A DNA stretch of 29,043 bases from Chrysochromulina tobinii (GCA_001275005.1 JWZX01002061.1:1-29043), one strand, 5' to 3'; shown: positions 18,501 to 27,266, counted from the stretch's first letter. A program made the numbers and translations. Notes: generated by a model not told the origin, from the sequence alone.

Positions 18501-21500
18501 AGGTCCTGCACCTCGAAGAGCATTCGCATCTGAAAGTTGAGCTTGATGCGCTCCGCGTTCGCCAGGCAGAGGGTCATGTTGTCGTCGAGCACGGTGTTCA
18601 TGTTCTCGATCCAGAGGGCGTCGACCGGCCCGTCAAACACGGTCCACCGGTGGGCGGCCGTTTCAGACGTGTCGACGACCGCCTGCCGGATGAAGAAGGA
18701 GGCGAGTCCATCAGTCCACTCCTGCGTGAGCTCGTTGAATTCTCCGTAGAGCTCGCCCATCGAGATGCACTTGGGGTTGAAGACGACCGTGTGCACCTTT
18801 TGATGTGAGCTGTCGGCCGAGCCGGCCGCATGCAATGACGAGAGCGCGTCGCGCGTCGTGTTGAGCACGGTCGACTTGCCTCCGGCCGCCGGCCCGACGA
18901 GCATCACGCCGAAGCGCACGCGTAACGTCTGCTGCAGCTCGACCACCTTGCCTAAAAAGGCGGGAGCGGGCTGGAAGCCGAGCGCCTTGAGCTCGGCGGC
19001 GGCAGCGCGTTCGAGGGTCGCGTACTCGGTCGAGGCGGTGACCTTGACCTCCGGGTACAAGTCCGTCACGATCGCATGGAACAGAGGCAGATCCTGGGCG
19101 AGGAAGCGCTGTAGTGAGCACTTGCATGCAAGGCAGATCCTGGGCGATGAAGCGCAATCAGTCGCAATCAGTCGCAATCAGTCGCAATCAGCCACCTGGG
19201 CGAGGAAGCGCGGCACGTTGGCCTCCTGCATCGCGCGGATGAGCGCGAGCGCCTCGGGCAGCTCGGGCGAAGATCGCTTCTGGCCGCCTGCCATGACGAG
19301 CACCGACTTGACCTGTCGCATGCCGTAGTCGCGCTGTGGTGAGCACTTGCATGCAAGGCAGATCCTTGGGCGATGAAGCGCAATCAGTCGCAATCAGTCG
19401 CAATCAGTCACCTGGCGCATGCCGTAGTCGTAGTGGTCTTGCTGCGAGAGCTGCTCGGAGCAGAGCTTGTACCTGAGTAGGGATGCAATCAGGGGCCATC
19501 AGAGGCCATCAGAGGTCGCTCGAAGGTCATCAGAGGCCATCAGCGGTCAGTCAGAGGCCATCAGAGGTCGAGCGAAGGTCACTCATCAGAGGGCACTCGG
19601 AGGCACTGAGAGAGACTCTCAAGCAGCGGGTGCTCTGCATACATCATGACCATCTTCACAGCGAGCGGGCGTGAATCGACGAAGCCCTCCGCGTACAGCA
19701 TGATCTCCGCAATCAGCGCGTAATCAGGCACCATCATCGAGACCGGGCGGAAGAGCGCCTTGAGGTTGTCAGGCAGCTCGGTGCGGCCAGCGTAGCCCGG
19801 GTTCATCGTGATGCACACGTTGTTGGGCAGCACACAGATGCGACGGCCCTCGAAGAGGGCGGTTGGGGCTCCAGCGAGGCGCGCCTGCCGAATGGTGAGC
19901 AGCTGCTGCGCGACGACCGAGAGCACCTGATGAGGGAGGCAATCAGGAGGCAATTAGGAGACAATTAGGAGGCAATCAGGAAGCAATTAGGAGACCGAGA
20001 GCACCTCGATGTTGATCCGGTTGAACTCGTCGAGGCACGTCCAGCAGCCGCACTGCGCCACGCCCGAGAAGAGCTTGCCCATCGTCTTGTAGTCCAGCTG
20101 GTCGGAGCAGTTGTACACGATGCACTGCTTGGCGAGGCCCTTGGCGAGGTCCTTGACCGACTCGGTCTTCCCGGTACCCGCGGGGCCTGCGGGGGCTCCA
20201 CCCAGACTCAGGTGGAGCGCCCCACTCAGCGTCATCCAGCACCGGTCGGTGAGGGGAGTGACGACGAGGCGCGTGGGCACCCCCTCGTACTCGAAGCCGT
20301 ACCTGTGGGGAAGTGGCGGGGGCGCCGTGGTGAGCACTTGCATGCAAGCAGCAGCTGTTCGTACTCGAAGCCGTACGCCATGGTGGAGCTCGCTTGCTGC
20401 ACGATGCATGAGCCGCCACCGAGTGACTTGATGCTCGCCCCCGCGCCCCCCGCAGTGAAGTTGCCAACGGCTTCGGTCTCAGCGGCAGGCGCACTCGCAC
20501 TGCCCATCTCAGACGGCTCGAGATAGCCAGACGCTCGCTTCTTGAGGCCGTCGCGCGGCAAGGGCTTCTGCGCATCCGAGCTCCACTCGAAGCGCAGCTG
20601 CATCTGCCACGTGAACGAGTGCTTGGATGAGACCCTCTCGTCGACCATGGTCTCGGTGATATCGCGCGCATGCACGTCCGACGTGATGAGCGCCACGAGC
20701 GTGCGCCGGAGCAGGTGAGGCAAATCTCCCGACACCTCGCGCGCCAGATCGGCGAGCTGCGAGCGCGCCGTCTCGAGCACCCCTTCGAGCGCGCCCAGCC
20801 GCGCCGCCTCGGGCGCCTCGAACGCTCCCACGACGGCCTCGCACCAACCAATCTGGGCGGCGGTGAGCACGAGCTGCGACGGGTGTCGCCGGCACCATCC
20901 GAGCCGCTCCATGGAGGTCTGCGGGGCGTCCAGATGCGCCTCCCGCAGAAGCTTGTGGAGGGTGGCTGCCATGGCGTCCTCCACCCTGCTCAGCCACTCC
21001 TCGACGGCGCCGCGCGTGCGCACCGGCTTGAGGAAAGGCACCACCTCGCCCTCGCTCGAGATCATCGTCGTGATGTCGAGTGCCACGTCAGAGGGCGCAA
21101 AGTCGAGCTTCTTGATGCAGTCGAAGCACTTGATCAGATGAGGCTGCACCGCCATCGGGTTGCGCGCCTGCGCAAGGATCTCAAGCAGCTCGTCGTTTGA
21201 AAGGAAGCAGAAGCGCGGGAAGGCCTGCCGTTTCGTCTCGAGGTGATCCTCGACGCGCTTCTGCGTCTTGGCGAGCGTCTCGTTCGCACTGCGCAGCCAA
21301 TCGAGCACGCCGGGCGCCGTGCACGCCTTGAGCGCCTCGGGGTCTTTCTCGACGCCCTGTGCAAGAGAGCGATCGAAGGAGGACGTCAGAGGCCATCGGC
21401 GACAATCAGAGGGCCATCAGAGGGTCATCAGAGGGCCATCAGAGGGTCATCAGAGGGCCATCAGAGGGTCATCAGAGGGTCATCAGAGGGTCATCAGAGG

Positions 21501-24500
21501 TCCATCAGAGGGCCATCAGAGGGTCATCAGAGGGCCATCAGAGGGCCATCAGAGGGCCATCAGTCGCCATCAAGGGCACTCACCTTCATCAGCGAGCGCC
21601 ATCCTTGGTCGACCGATTGGAACATCTTGAGCTCGGTGGGCAGCTGGCGCTGTATGTCGGGCGCGACGAAGATCGACTCGAGATACATCCACGAGCGCTG
21701 GCACGCGAGCATCTCATCCATCGTGGCCGAGAAGAGCTGAAGCTTCTGATACCACATGTCCGCCTCGGAGCGTACCGCGGGGACGTGGGGCGAGGCCATG
21801 ACGGACTGGACCACGAGCTGTGTCTCTTCGAGGGTGGCGAGCACCTCATCCACCGAACCGAGCACGCAGGGGTCCTTGCCGTCCCGGAAGGTCTTCACAG
21901 TGAACTCGGACAGCTTCCACTGCTGCTGCACCTTGTCCATCATCTCGAGGAGGACCTGCCGAGAGTGACGAAACCCATCGACGGAAGCCATCAGTGAGGG
22001 CCCTCATCAGGGCAATCAGCGAGGCCATCAGGCGCCATCTGTTCGAGATGCGGTCGCGCAGTACCGCCTCCTGCGACGCGTCGTAGGCCATCTTGGCCAC
22101 CAGACCGTTGTGCACATGCAGCCGCCGCTCAACGGCCACGCGATACGTCAGCTGCTCGCCCCGCGGCAGCGGCTCCGCCGCCAACGCCACCGCCGCCCTC
22201 GGCAGCCCCTTTTCGGCCTTCACAGCCGCTGCGAGCGCCTTCTCGAGCGCGTTGTAGTGGGCGGGCTTCAGGTGAGGGGTGCGCACGCTCACGACGACGG
22301 GTAGCATCGAGCGGCTCTCGTCGATCAACGCCTTGAGACGCGGCACAACCGTGTTCGGGGGCATCCCCCTCTCGGCCTGCGAGAGGGCGCGGGTGTAGCG
22401 GAGCGTCGCCGCCTCCATCTCGCTCGGCTCGAGATGTGCGAGCGGCAGCTCGGCCCGAGCCGCCTTCGCCTTCTCGCCATCGTCTACGCAATTCCACAGC
22501 TCGGTCGCGATGCGTAGCGCCGTCGTGAGCGACTTGACCTCGTCACACGGGACCACGGGGAGCTGCAGCGAGCTCTGCCAGCGCTCGAGCTGGGCGGCCG
22601 CCTCGAGCAGCTCGTTGACGATCCCTTTGGCGCCCTCGAGATGAGCGAAGACGTCCGCCGGCGCTGTCGAGCCATCAAAGAGCAGTGGAGCTTCGGCGAG
22701 CAGCCGCTCATCGGCCGCACGCGTGCGCAGGGCGGAGAGCGCGGCCCCCACGCGCTCCGTCCAGCTCGCCAAGCGCTCCGTGTAACCGCTCTCGTGCTCG
22801 CCGATGGTGTTGGAGAGCGACGTGAGGGCCTCGGCAAGCGCCTTTCGCGTCGCCTTGGCGCCCTCGGAGGGTGCAATCTCAAACTCGGCGCAGAGCTCGT
22901 GGCACTCATTCGAGTGCTCCCAGCGCCTCGAGAGCTTATCGAACAGCTCGGCCGAGCGGCGCAGGAAGAGGGCGTACTCGACAAACTGGCCAATGCCCTC
23001 GGGCTTCTGCCGAAGGAATCCGTCGGCGTCCTGCACCTGATGGGGGAGGCAATCAGGGCTCATCAGGGGCAACCAGCTCGGCACCTGATGGGGGAGGCAA
23101 TCAGGAATCCGTCGGCGTCCTGCACCTCGCGCAGGATGCTCGACGATTGCTCATCGGCAAGGCGCGGCAGCAGCACCCGCACCGCGGCGAGCGAGCGCTG
23201 GGGCGCGGGCGTGAGCCGCTCGCGCAGCGCGCATGCATCGGCCGCAAAGATGCCCACGTGCACGTCGTCGTACATGGCCTGGTAGAGCGCAATCTGAGCG
23301 TCGAGCTGGTGCATCTTCTGACGAAACTCGTCGAGCCCTTCGGCGCGGCTGTGGTGCGCCAGCGGGCGCATGCTCTCGGCGTCGAAAGTCTCGTTTTCAT
23401 AGAGCAGCCGCGCATGCCCCGTGTACTCAAGGAGTAGGGCGTCGAGGGCGCGGTAGTTGCTCCGCACGAGCGCCCGCAGCGCGTCGACATGCGGTCGGGC
23501 CGACTCGGAGAGCAGCGTGACGAAACTCGTATGGCCCTCGGGCTTCTTGCTGCTGCTGCCCCCGGCGCCCCCGGCGGTGGACGAGCGTGCGCTGGGGGGG
23601 AGGGGGGCGTATGCGCCGATGGCGGCGTCGGCGGCGAGGTCGAGGGCCCCCTCCATCGCCTCGTCTACCGGTAGGGGTGTGAGCTCCATGATGGGCTGTG
23701 GCTCAATGTACCTAATGAGGGAGGCAATTAGGAGCACTCAGAGGCCATCAGAGGCCATCAGAGGCCATCAGAGGCAATCAGAGGCAATCAGGTTGCGGCT
23801 CAATGTACCTAACGAGGGTGGTCATCACAGGCAATCAGAGGCAATCAGCATGCAATCAATGGGCTGTGGCTCAATGTACTGCTTGAGCTCCGGCGCGTCG
23901 AGCAGCGAGCCAACCGCCGCGAGGACGTCCACTGGCTGTGCGACGAAGGCGACGAGGAGCTTCTCCCATTCGGCGCCGGCTGGCGAGTAGCGCACGCGCC
24001 CATCGGCGAGGGACAGGCGCACGCTGAACAGGATCGTCGGGGGCGCCTCGGACGGAGCGTCGTCCTTCTCGGCGGCGGCGGCTGAGGCGGCGGCGGCGGC
24101 GGCCGAAGCGGCAGGAGCAGCCCCGGGTGCGGCGGGCGGCGGCGGGGTCGCGCCGGACGTGTCGACTTCCTGGTCAACGTCCCTCGCACCGCGCGCCGCG
24201 TTCCGCTTGCGCGCCGCCCTTGCCGCCTCCTCGGCAGCTTGCCTGACCGCCTCGGCCGCCGCCTCGGCCGCCGCCTCGGCTGCCTCCTCCCACGCCTCCT
24301 GCTCGAGCGCCGTCGCGAGCAGCATGGGAGGCGTCACGCCCTCGCGAAGCAAGCCAGCACGCCGCGCGAGCCGAGCGGACGTGCTCGAGGCGCGACAAAA
24401 CGGAGGCGGCGCAGGCGGGAGCGTTAGGTGCGCAGGCGCACCGGCCGCGGCGGCGGCGGCCGCGGCCGCCGTCGCTGCGCCCGGCGGTGTGCGGGCATTG

Positions 24501-26539
24501 GCGGCGGCGTGGGCAGCCGAGTACATGCTGTGCAGGTCGCGCAGCGACGCGAGCAGCAGCTGCAGCAGCGACGATTGCAGCAGCGACTGCACGCAGCGCA
24601 CGAATCGCTCGGCGCGCTCGCACAGACGGCGCAGCTGCGCCCTCTGCTGGAACGAGCGCTTCGCCGCGGGTGCCTTGGGCACGATGAACGTCACGTCGCC
24701 GCCCAACATGGCTCCCTGACCCGCCGTCCCCATCGCCTGCGGCGGCTGCGGCGGCTGCTGCGGCTGCTGCTGCAGCTCAGCGTGCTCAAAAAACTCCTCC
24801 GCCTCGGCAAAGAGGTCATTGGCTGAGGTGGCATCGAGCTTGGCCTCGAGGTCGGCACGAGCCGCGGCGCACTCGCGGAGCACGGCGTTCAGGACCGCTT
24901 GCTTGAAGTCCGCGAGGCGCATGGACATGGCGGACAGGTGGCGCTGCTGCGCGTCCGCGACGGCCTCGAGGGAGGCGCCGCGCGCCGATGGGGTGAGCTC
25001 GTGCATGCGCATCGTGCGCAGCACGTCGCAATGGCGTGCCACCTCGAGGAGCGCGGCCGAAAAGTGCGGGTCGAGCACAAAGGCGCTCTCCTTGAGCGCG
25101 GCCTGCGTGCGCTTCCTTTTTTGGGAGGCGAGCTGATGGTGCCAGATCCCGTACGAGCGCCAGCGGTCGTACCGCTCGAAAAAGGGCAGCCGCATCAGTC
25201 GGCGGTAGAGCTCGCACTCGCGTCGCCACTGCACGAGCGGTGTGAAGTGCGCCTCGGTCTTGTACCGGTCGATGCGTCGAAAGTCGGTTACGCCCGCCTC
25301 GGAGATTGTGTAGTGCTGGTCGCGCAAGCGGCCGTTGCGTACCGCTGCGGCCGGGACGAGCATCAGGTCGTACGGGTTGTTCCCGAGGCCCTTGCGCCCC
25401 AGGTACGCGAACGCCTGGCCAGAGGCGATCACCTTCCTCACCTCGGCGAGGAGGGCGTCGACTTCGGCCATTGGGTCGTCCCTCCACCGCTCCGTGCCCG
25501 CAGCCGCCGGCGCGGCGCTCGGCACGGCGCTCTGCTGCTGCTGCTGCTGCTGCTGCGCCGCCCACACGCTGTGCTCCTGCGCCGGCGTCGAGTCGGACTC
25601 GCGTGGCGCCCACGGTGCCGAGAAGCTTCGTGGAACCCGAGCGGCGGTACCAGCGGCGGTACCAGCGGCGGTACCAGCGGCGGGCGGTAGCTCGCCAGCC
25701 GCGGCCGCTGCTGCTGCGCTTGCGTTCGCCTGTCTCTGCCAGCCGGCGCGGCCGAGGTCGCTCGAGAGGCTCGTGGCCCGCCCGAGGCCCACGTTAGGCA
25801 CGCTGCTGCCGGGAGGCGCTGCGGCTGAAGGAGGCATGGCGCCGGACCACGCGACGCGGCCCATCGAGGGCGGATACATGGAGCCCTCGGTCGGAGGCGG
25901 CACGGGCGGCACGGCTGAGGGAGGCATGGCGCCGGCAAAGACGGCCGCACCGGCTTGGCCGGAGGCGGGTGCCGACGGCCGCAGCAGGCGGCAGCCGATG
26001 GCCGGCGGCTGAGGCACGTGGCGTGGCACGTGGCTCGCACTCGCCGGCCGAATGCGGCCGACGGAGATGGCGGCAGTGGTGTACGCAGGCGGCGGCGGCT
26101 GCTGCGCTAGCTGCTGGTACTCGTCCGATGTGTGGTTGTTGGCTGCGGAGCGGGCGGAAGCGGCGCTCGCGGGCCGGCTCACTGGCCGGCTCGCTGAACT
26201 GAGAGACAGCACCGACGAGAGCGGCTGCACGGCGGCGCCCGGCAGAGGTTTGGAGGTGCTCGGCGTCACGAGCCGCGATGGTGCGATGGAGAGCGCCTTC
26301 GCATTCGAAGCGAGTGGCGCGGCAGGAATGGCGGCGTTCATGCGCGACGAACATGGCTGGCTCATCGACGGCGGCGGCGCCTGGGCTCCCACTGCCATTG
26401 CCGCCAGCCCGGGCTCCTGGCCGCCGGCAGTCTGAGCTTGGCGAATCCGCGCGCCGATGGTGCCTCCGGCGCCGCTGCAGCCGGATGGGGCTGGCTGGCG
26501 GTCCGATCTGGTCTGAAACGGTGGGGTCGTGTTGAACAT
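9504..26539 (-). CDS. Axonemal dynein heavy chain, probably single-headed inner-arm type (DNAH6/DNAH1-like)
   Basis: Twenty exons: 26539-23880, 23711-23126, 23036-22065, 21955-21584, 21356-20377, 20302-20005, 19926-19643, 19472-19412, 19312-19196, 19093-17911, 17793-16997, 16881-16759, 16604-15912, 15809-15583, 15421-14816, 14677-14501, 14362-13456, 13278-12487, 12216-10242, 10151-9504. They sum to about 4,818 residues once a one-base shift near 11261 is allowed. Residues 1-330 are low complexity (Ala, Ser, Pro, Gln). A tail motif [11 protein letters not shown] ... [18 protein letters not shown] is typical of DNAH6/DNAH1-type chains. Linker: [26 protein letters not shown]1: GPAGTGKTE (about 1895), [26 protein letters not shown]2: [12 protein letters not shown]3: [19 protein letters not shown]4: GVGGSGKQS. 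The stalk coiled coil and microtubule-binding domain span exons 15-17 (DWDSAKKVL). AAA5: [19 protein letters not shown]6: [11 protein letters not shown]. It ends in [15 protein letters not shown], like other dyneins. It is an ATP-driven minus-end motor of the flagellar inner arm. Confidence 0.9.
10152..10241 (-). repeat. Dynein intron 19: decamer intron with a copied AAA4 exon fragment
   Basis: 90 nt, phase 0, with about five CTGATTGCGT units ending CCCTCATCAG. Only GTGCCC at its start matches the downstream exon. The first 29 bases (10213-10241), plus an adjoining base, are identical to the start of exon 14 (15780-15809), encoding VPNLFPPEE. Removing it gives [21 protein letters not shown], the conserved dynein C-terminal motif. 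It has no in-frame stop. Confidence 0.85.
11250..11275 (-). pseudogene. Apparent one-base frameshift inside dynein exon 19
   Basis: The frame reading [18 protein letters not shown] runs into a stop at about 11233. The conserved continuation [22 protein letters not shown] is in the next frame from about 11261. No GT-AG pair nearby could remove the shift without losing conserved sequence, and dropping one base restores the usual spacing. This is a sequencing error, a disabling mutation or a programmed shift. The whole remaining C-terminus is intact, which favours error or a functional shift over decay. Confidence 0.65.
12217..12486 (-). repeat. Dynein intron 18: fourfold tandem intron unit
   Basis: Four copies of a 67-68-nt unit. 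In sense each begins GTCA(C)GCGAGCTCGA, a copy of the exon-19 start, followed by CTGATTGCTG, CTGATGACTC and TCCTCATCAG. Each unit has its own donor and acceptor, with no exon between them. Splicing it all out joins RSSGE to VSELEWLS. Phase 0. Confidence 0.85.
13279..13455 (-). other. Dynein intron 17: conventional intron
   Basis: The donor is GTGAGATTG and the acceptor CTCGCTCGCAG. The downstream exon starts GCC, not GT, and there is no flank duplication. It contains a 24-bp direct repeat (13326-13349 and 13358-13381) but no decamer array. It joins SIRSGA to [11 protein letters not shown], matching dynein AAA5. It looks older than the array introns. Confidence 0.8.
14363..14500 (-). repeat. 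Dynein intron 16: long perfect decamer array with 27-bp duplication
   Basis: Eight perfect plus-strand AGACGCAATC units fill 14381-14460. The intron opens with a copy (about 27 bp, three differences) of the exon-17 start GTACTATGACGAGCCCGAC and ends CCCTCATCAG. Phase 2. The copy has begun to diverge while the array is uniform. Confidence 0.88.
14678..14815 (-). repeat. Dynein intron 15: composite intron with internal exon copy
   Basis: Sense GTGCGCCTTGATTGC to CCCTCATCAG. In the middle, after an internal CCCTCACCAG, lies a copy of the exon-15 end and exon-16 start (GACCTGGTCGAGGTCAAGGG then GTACGCC). Used as an exon, that piece would break the frame; removing everything gives [21 protein letters not shown]. 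Phase 2. Confidence 0.8.
15422..15582 (-). repeat. Dynein intron 14: degenerate decamer array
   Basis: The donor is GTACGTTTG and exon 15 starts GTACGACC (5-bp match). The array mixes 10- and 11-nt units and includes an internal CCTCTAG|GTACC, a zero-length exon point. It ends CCCTCATCAG. It joins NCTTIDW to YDPWPEEAL. Phase 2. Confidence 0.83.
15810..15911 (-). repeat. Dynein intron 13: CTGATGACGC array
   Basis: Donor GTGAAATCTCCC, array of CTGATGACGC-type units (sense), end CCCTCGTCAG. Exon 14 begins GTGCCCAACC, so only GTG is shared with the donor. It joins LLNSGE to [10 protein letters not shown] in AAA4. The exon-14 start is the same sequence found in intron 19. Confidence 0.83.
16605..16758 (-). 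repeat. Dynein intron 12: composite intron with internal exon copy
   Basis: Two decamer arrays (CTGATTGCAT/CTGATCGCAT) flank a copy of both exon edges, GCGACCTCTCCAAG plus GTGATCCAGGGCGTGC. Sense start GTGATCCTGGGC, end CCCTCATCAG. Removing all of it joins [11 protein letters not shown] to [10 protein letters not shown], as in other dyneins. Phase 0. Confidence 0.83.
16882..16996 (-). repeat. Dynein intron 11: decamer array
   Basis: Donor GTGCGCTGATTGCC, about ten CTGATGGCAT/CTGATTGCAT units, end CCCTCATCAG. Exon 12 starts GTGCGC, a 6-bp match to the donor. It joins LAQRPLE to [10 protein letters not shown]. Phase 0. Confidence 0.87.
17794..17910 (-). repeat. Dynein intron 10: hybrid of decamer array and second element family
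   Basis: The donor GTACGCTCCG is followed by about six ATTGCCTCTG units. It then switches to the second element (GCATGCAAGTGCTCACCACG ... CACTTCCCCACAG) shared with intron 5. Exon 11 starts GTACGG. It joins VPTHG to [10 protein letters not shown]. Phase 1, the only phase-1 intron. Confidence 0.83.
19094..19195 (-). repeat. Dynein intron 9: composite intron, likely donor of intron 8
   Basis: Sense GTGGCTGATTGCG, CTGATTGCGA units, then a copy of the surrounding exon (CTTCATCGCCCAGGATCTGC), the second-family core TTGCATGCAAGTGCTCAC, TACAG, and another RFLAQ-coding copy ending GCCCAG. It joins VPRFLAQ to DLPLFHAIV. Exon 10 begins GAT, one of three exceptions to the GT rule. The exact acceptor is ambiguous because the exon end is duplicated. 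Confidence 0.72.
19313..19411 (-). repeat. Dynein intron 8: composite intron carrying foreign exon sequence
   Basis: Its plus-strand 19331-19409 is almost identical to 19106-19190 in intron 9, including a fragment of the exon-9/exon-10 junction that does not belong here. Its 3' end is a copy of the end of exon 8 (GACTACGGCATGCGACAG). It joins DHYDYGMRQ to [10 protein letters not shown]. Phase 0. Confidence 0.77.
19473..19642 (-). repeat. Dynein intron 7: worn decamer array
   Basis: Donor GTATGCAGAG, acceptor CCCTACTCAG. Units CTGATGGCCT and CTGATGACCT are interrupted by unrelated stretches, and there is no clear flank copy. It joins KMVMM to [11 protein letters not shown]. Phase 2. It looks older than its neighbours. 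Confidence 0.77.
19927..20004 (-). repeat. Dynein intron 6: short decamer array
   Basis: The first 12 bases, GTGCTCTCGGTC, repeat the exon-7 start exactly. The units are CTAATTGCCTC/CTGATTGCCTC (11 nt), with CTAAT in place of CTGAT in three of them. It ends CCCTCATCAG. It joins NRINIE to [10 protein letters not shown]. Phase 0. Confidence 0.87.
20303..20376 (-). repeat. Dynein intron 5: second element family, pure form
   Basis: 74 nt without decamers. It opens with an exact 18-bp copy of the exon-6 start (GTACGGCTTCGAGTACGA). It continues with CTTGCATGCAAGTGCTCACC and ends CCACTTCCCCACAG. It has a conventional pyrimidine tract. It joins SSTMA to YGFEYEGVP. Phase 2. Confidence 0.85.
21357..21583 (-). 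repeat. Dynein intron 4: conventional intron filled by an 11-bp array
   Basis: Donor GTGAGTGCC, acceptor CTCTCTTGCACAG; exon 5 starts GGC and there is no flank copy. Inside are about 14 units of an 11-mer (plus strand AGAGGGCCATC/AGAGGGTCATC). It joins GWRSLMK to [10 protein letters not shown]. The related array sits here in an otherwise ordinary intron. Phase 0. Confidence 0.85.
21956..22064 (-). other. Dynein intron 3: weakly repetitive intron
   Basis: Donor GTACTGCGCG, acceptor CACTCTCGGCAG. It contains scattered CTGATGGCCT, CTGATTGCCC and CTGATGAGGG but no regular array or flank copy. Exon 4 starts GTCCTC. It joins YDASQEA to [13 protein letters not shown], which fits the dynein linker. 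Possibly a decayed member of the family. Confidence 0.72.
23037..23125 (-). repeat. Dynein intron 2: decamer intron with exact 23-bp duplication
   Basis: Its first 23 bases (GTGCAGGACGCCGACGGATT and three more) are an exact copy of the exon-3 start. It contains an internal CCCCCATCAG followed directly by GT, and ends in the same CCCCCATCAG. Phase 0. It joins SSILRE to [10 protein letters not shown]. Confidence 0.88.
23712..23879 (-). repeat. Dynein intron 1: nested decamer intron
   Basis: It opens with an exact copy of the exon-2 start (GTACATTGAGCCACAGCCCA). A second, slightly changed copy lies mid-intron directly after CCCTCGTTAG. The 3' end is CCCTCATTAG. The arrays use TGATTGCCTC and TGATGGCCTC. 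It joins ELKQ to [10 protein letters not shown]. Phase 2. Confidence 0.86.
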
Positions 26540-26795
26540 TGCGAGGTTGACGTTGGTGCTCGCTTCACTGCACAGAAGACAACTCTCGCGGCAGTCCAGC
26601 GCGGCGCGAAAGTTTACACTGTGAACGTTGGTTCGTCACCAGAGGAGGTACATGTAGCACGTTTGTCTGTCTAGGGAAGCCCGGGGTGACGCTCAGATGC
26701 CAAGTTTGGACGACCTCTGGATTCTTGCGCCCTCGTTCGTTCGTGTCGCTTGTAGTCTCGGAGTCTCTTCTAAAGGCTCCTGGGCCTAGGGCGTG
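26540..26795. promoter_or_regulatory. Divergent intergenic region between dynein and FKBP
   Basis: 256 bp between divergent start codons, expected to hold both promoters and 5' UTRs. I see no clear TATA box. The layout repeats that of the CRT-like/selenoprotein S pair. Confidence 0.4.
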
Positions 26796-27266
26796 ATGCT
26801 GCGAGCCATCTGCCGCATGCCCTCGCTCCGGCACGCCTACCGCCACTTCTGCTCATCGCCTCCGCTCATAACCAAATCCAGCGGGCTCTTGTATCGGGAC
26901 ATCCATGTTCCCGAGAAGGCGGAGAAGATTGCGACCAACAACGTATCCGTCGCCGTCCACTACACAGGCCGGCTCGAAGACGGCACGGTGTTCGACTCCT
27001 CGGTGCAGCGCGGCACGCCCTTCCGGTTCATGCTCGGCCAGCGCGAGGTGATCAAGGGCTGGGACGAAGGCGTGCACGGAATGCGCGTAGGCCAACGTAG
27101 GCAGCTCGTCATCCCGCCGCACTTGGGATACGGCGCGCGCGGCGCTGGGCCCATTCCGCCCAACGCGTTGCTGCACTTTGATGTGGAGCTCGTTGATGTT
27201 GGCGCGCCAGATACCTCATTGCTCGGCCGGCTGACTACGCTGCTCAAGGCGCTGCCCTTCAAGTGA
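26796..27266 (+). CDS. FKBP-type peptidyl-prolyl cis-trans isomerase, probably organelle-targeted
   Basis: 156 residues, no introns. The start is the ATG at 26796. A leader of about 35 residues rich in Arg, His and Ser with no acids ([18 protein letters not shown]) suggests a mitochondrial or plastid presequence. The FKBP fold follows with its active-site residues: VHYTG (Tyr), TVFDSS (Phe-Asp), [15 protein letters not shown] (Trp), LGYGARG (Tyr), LHFDVEL (Phe). It catalyses proline isomerisation during protein folding. A short C-terminal tail of about 20 residues lies beyond the domain. Single domain, so a small immunophilin and not a multi-FKBP chaperone. Confidence 0.92.
   Translation: MLRAICRMPSLRHAYRHFCSSPPLITKSSGLLYRDIHVPEKAEKIATNNVSVAVHYTGRLEDGTVFDSSVQRGTPFRFMLGQREVIKGWDEGVHGMRVGQRRQLVIPPHLGYGARGAGPIPPNALLHFDVELVDVGAPDTSLLGRLTTLLKALPFK

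Noticed and set aside
21243-21997. Long plus-strand open frames through the intron-4 array (repeating [11 protein letters not shown]).
   Set aside because: They are translations of the 11-bp array, antisense to conserved dynein exons.
1100-24000. CTGATGA on the plus strand of most arrays is the first core box of the hammerhead ribozyme.
   Set aside because: There is no stem II followed by GAAA at a fixed distance, the strand is antisense to the genes, and the match follows directly from the CCCTCATCAG acceptor of the intron.
1100-24000. Sense arrays contain CTGA and TGATGA, resembling the D and C boxes of snoRNAs.
   Set aside because: The boxes overlap in every 10-mer with no guide-length spacing and no terminal stem, and a purine before TGATGA is missing.
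25529-25556. CTG trinucleotide run as a possible unstable satellite.
   Set aside because: It encodes a modest Gln run in the low-complexity dynein N-terminus and is in frame; nothing unusual at this length.
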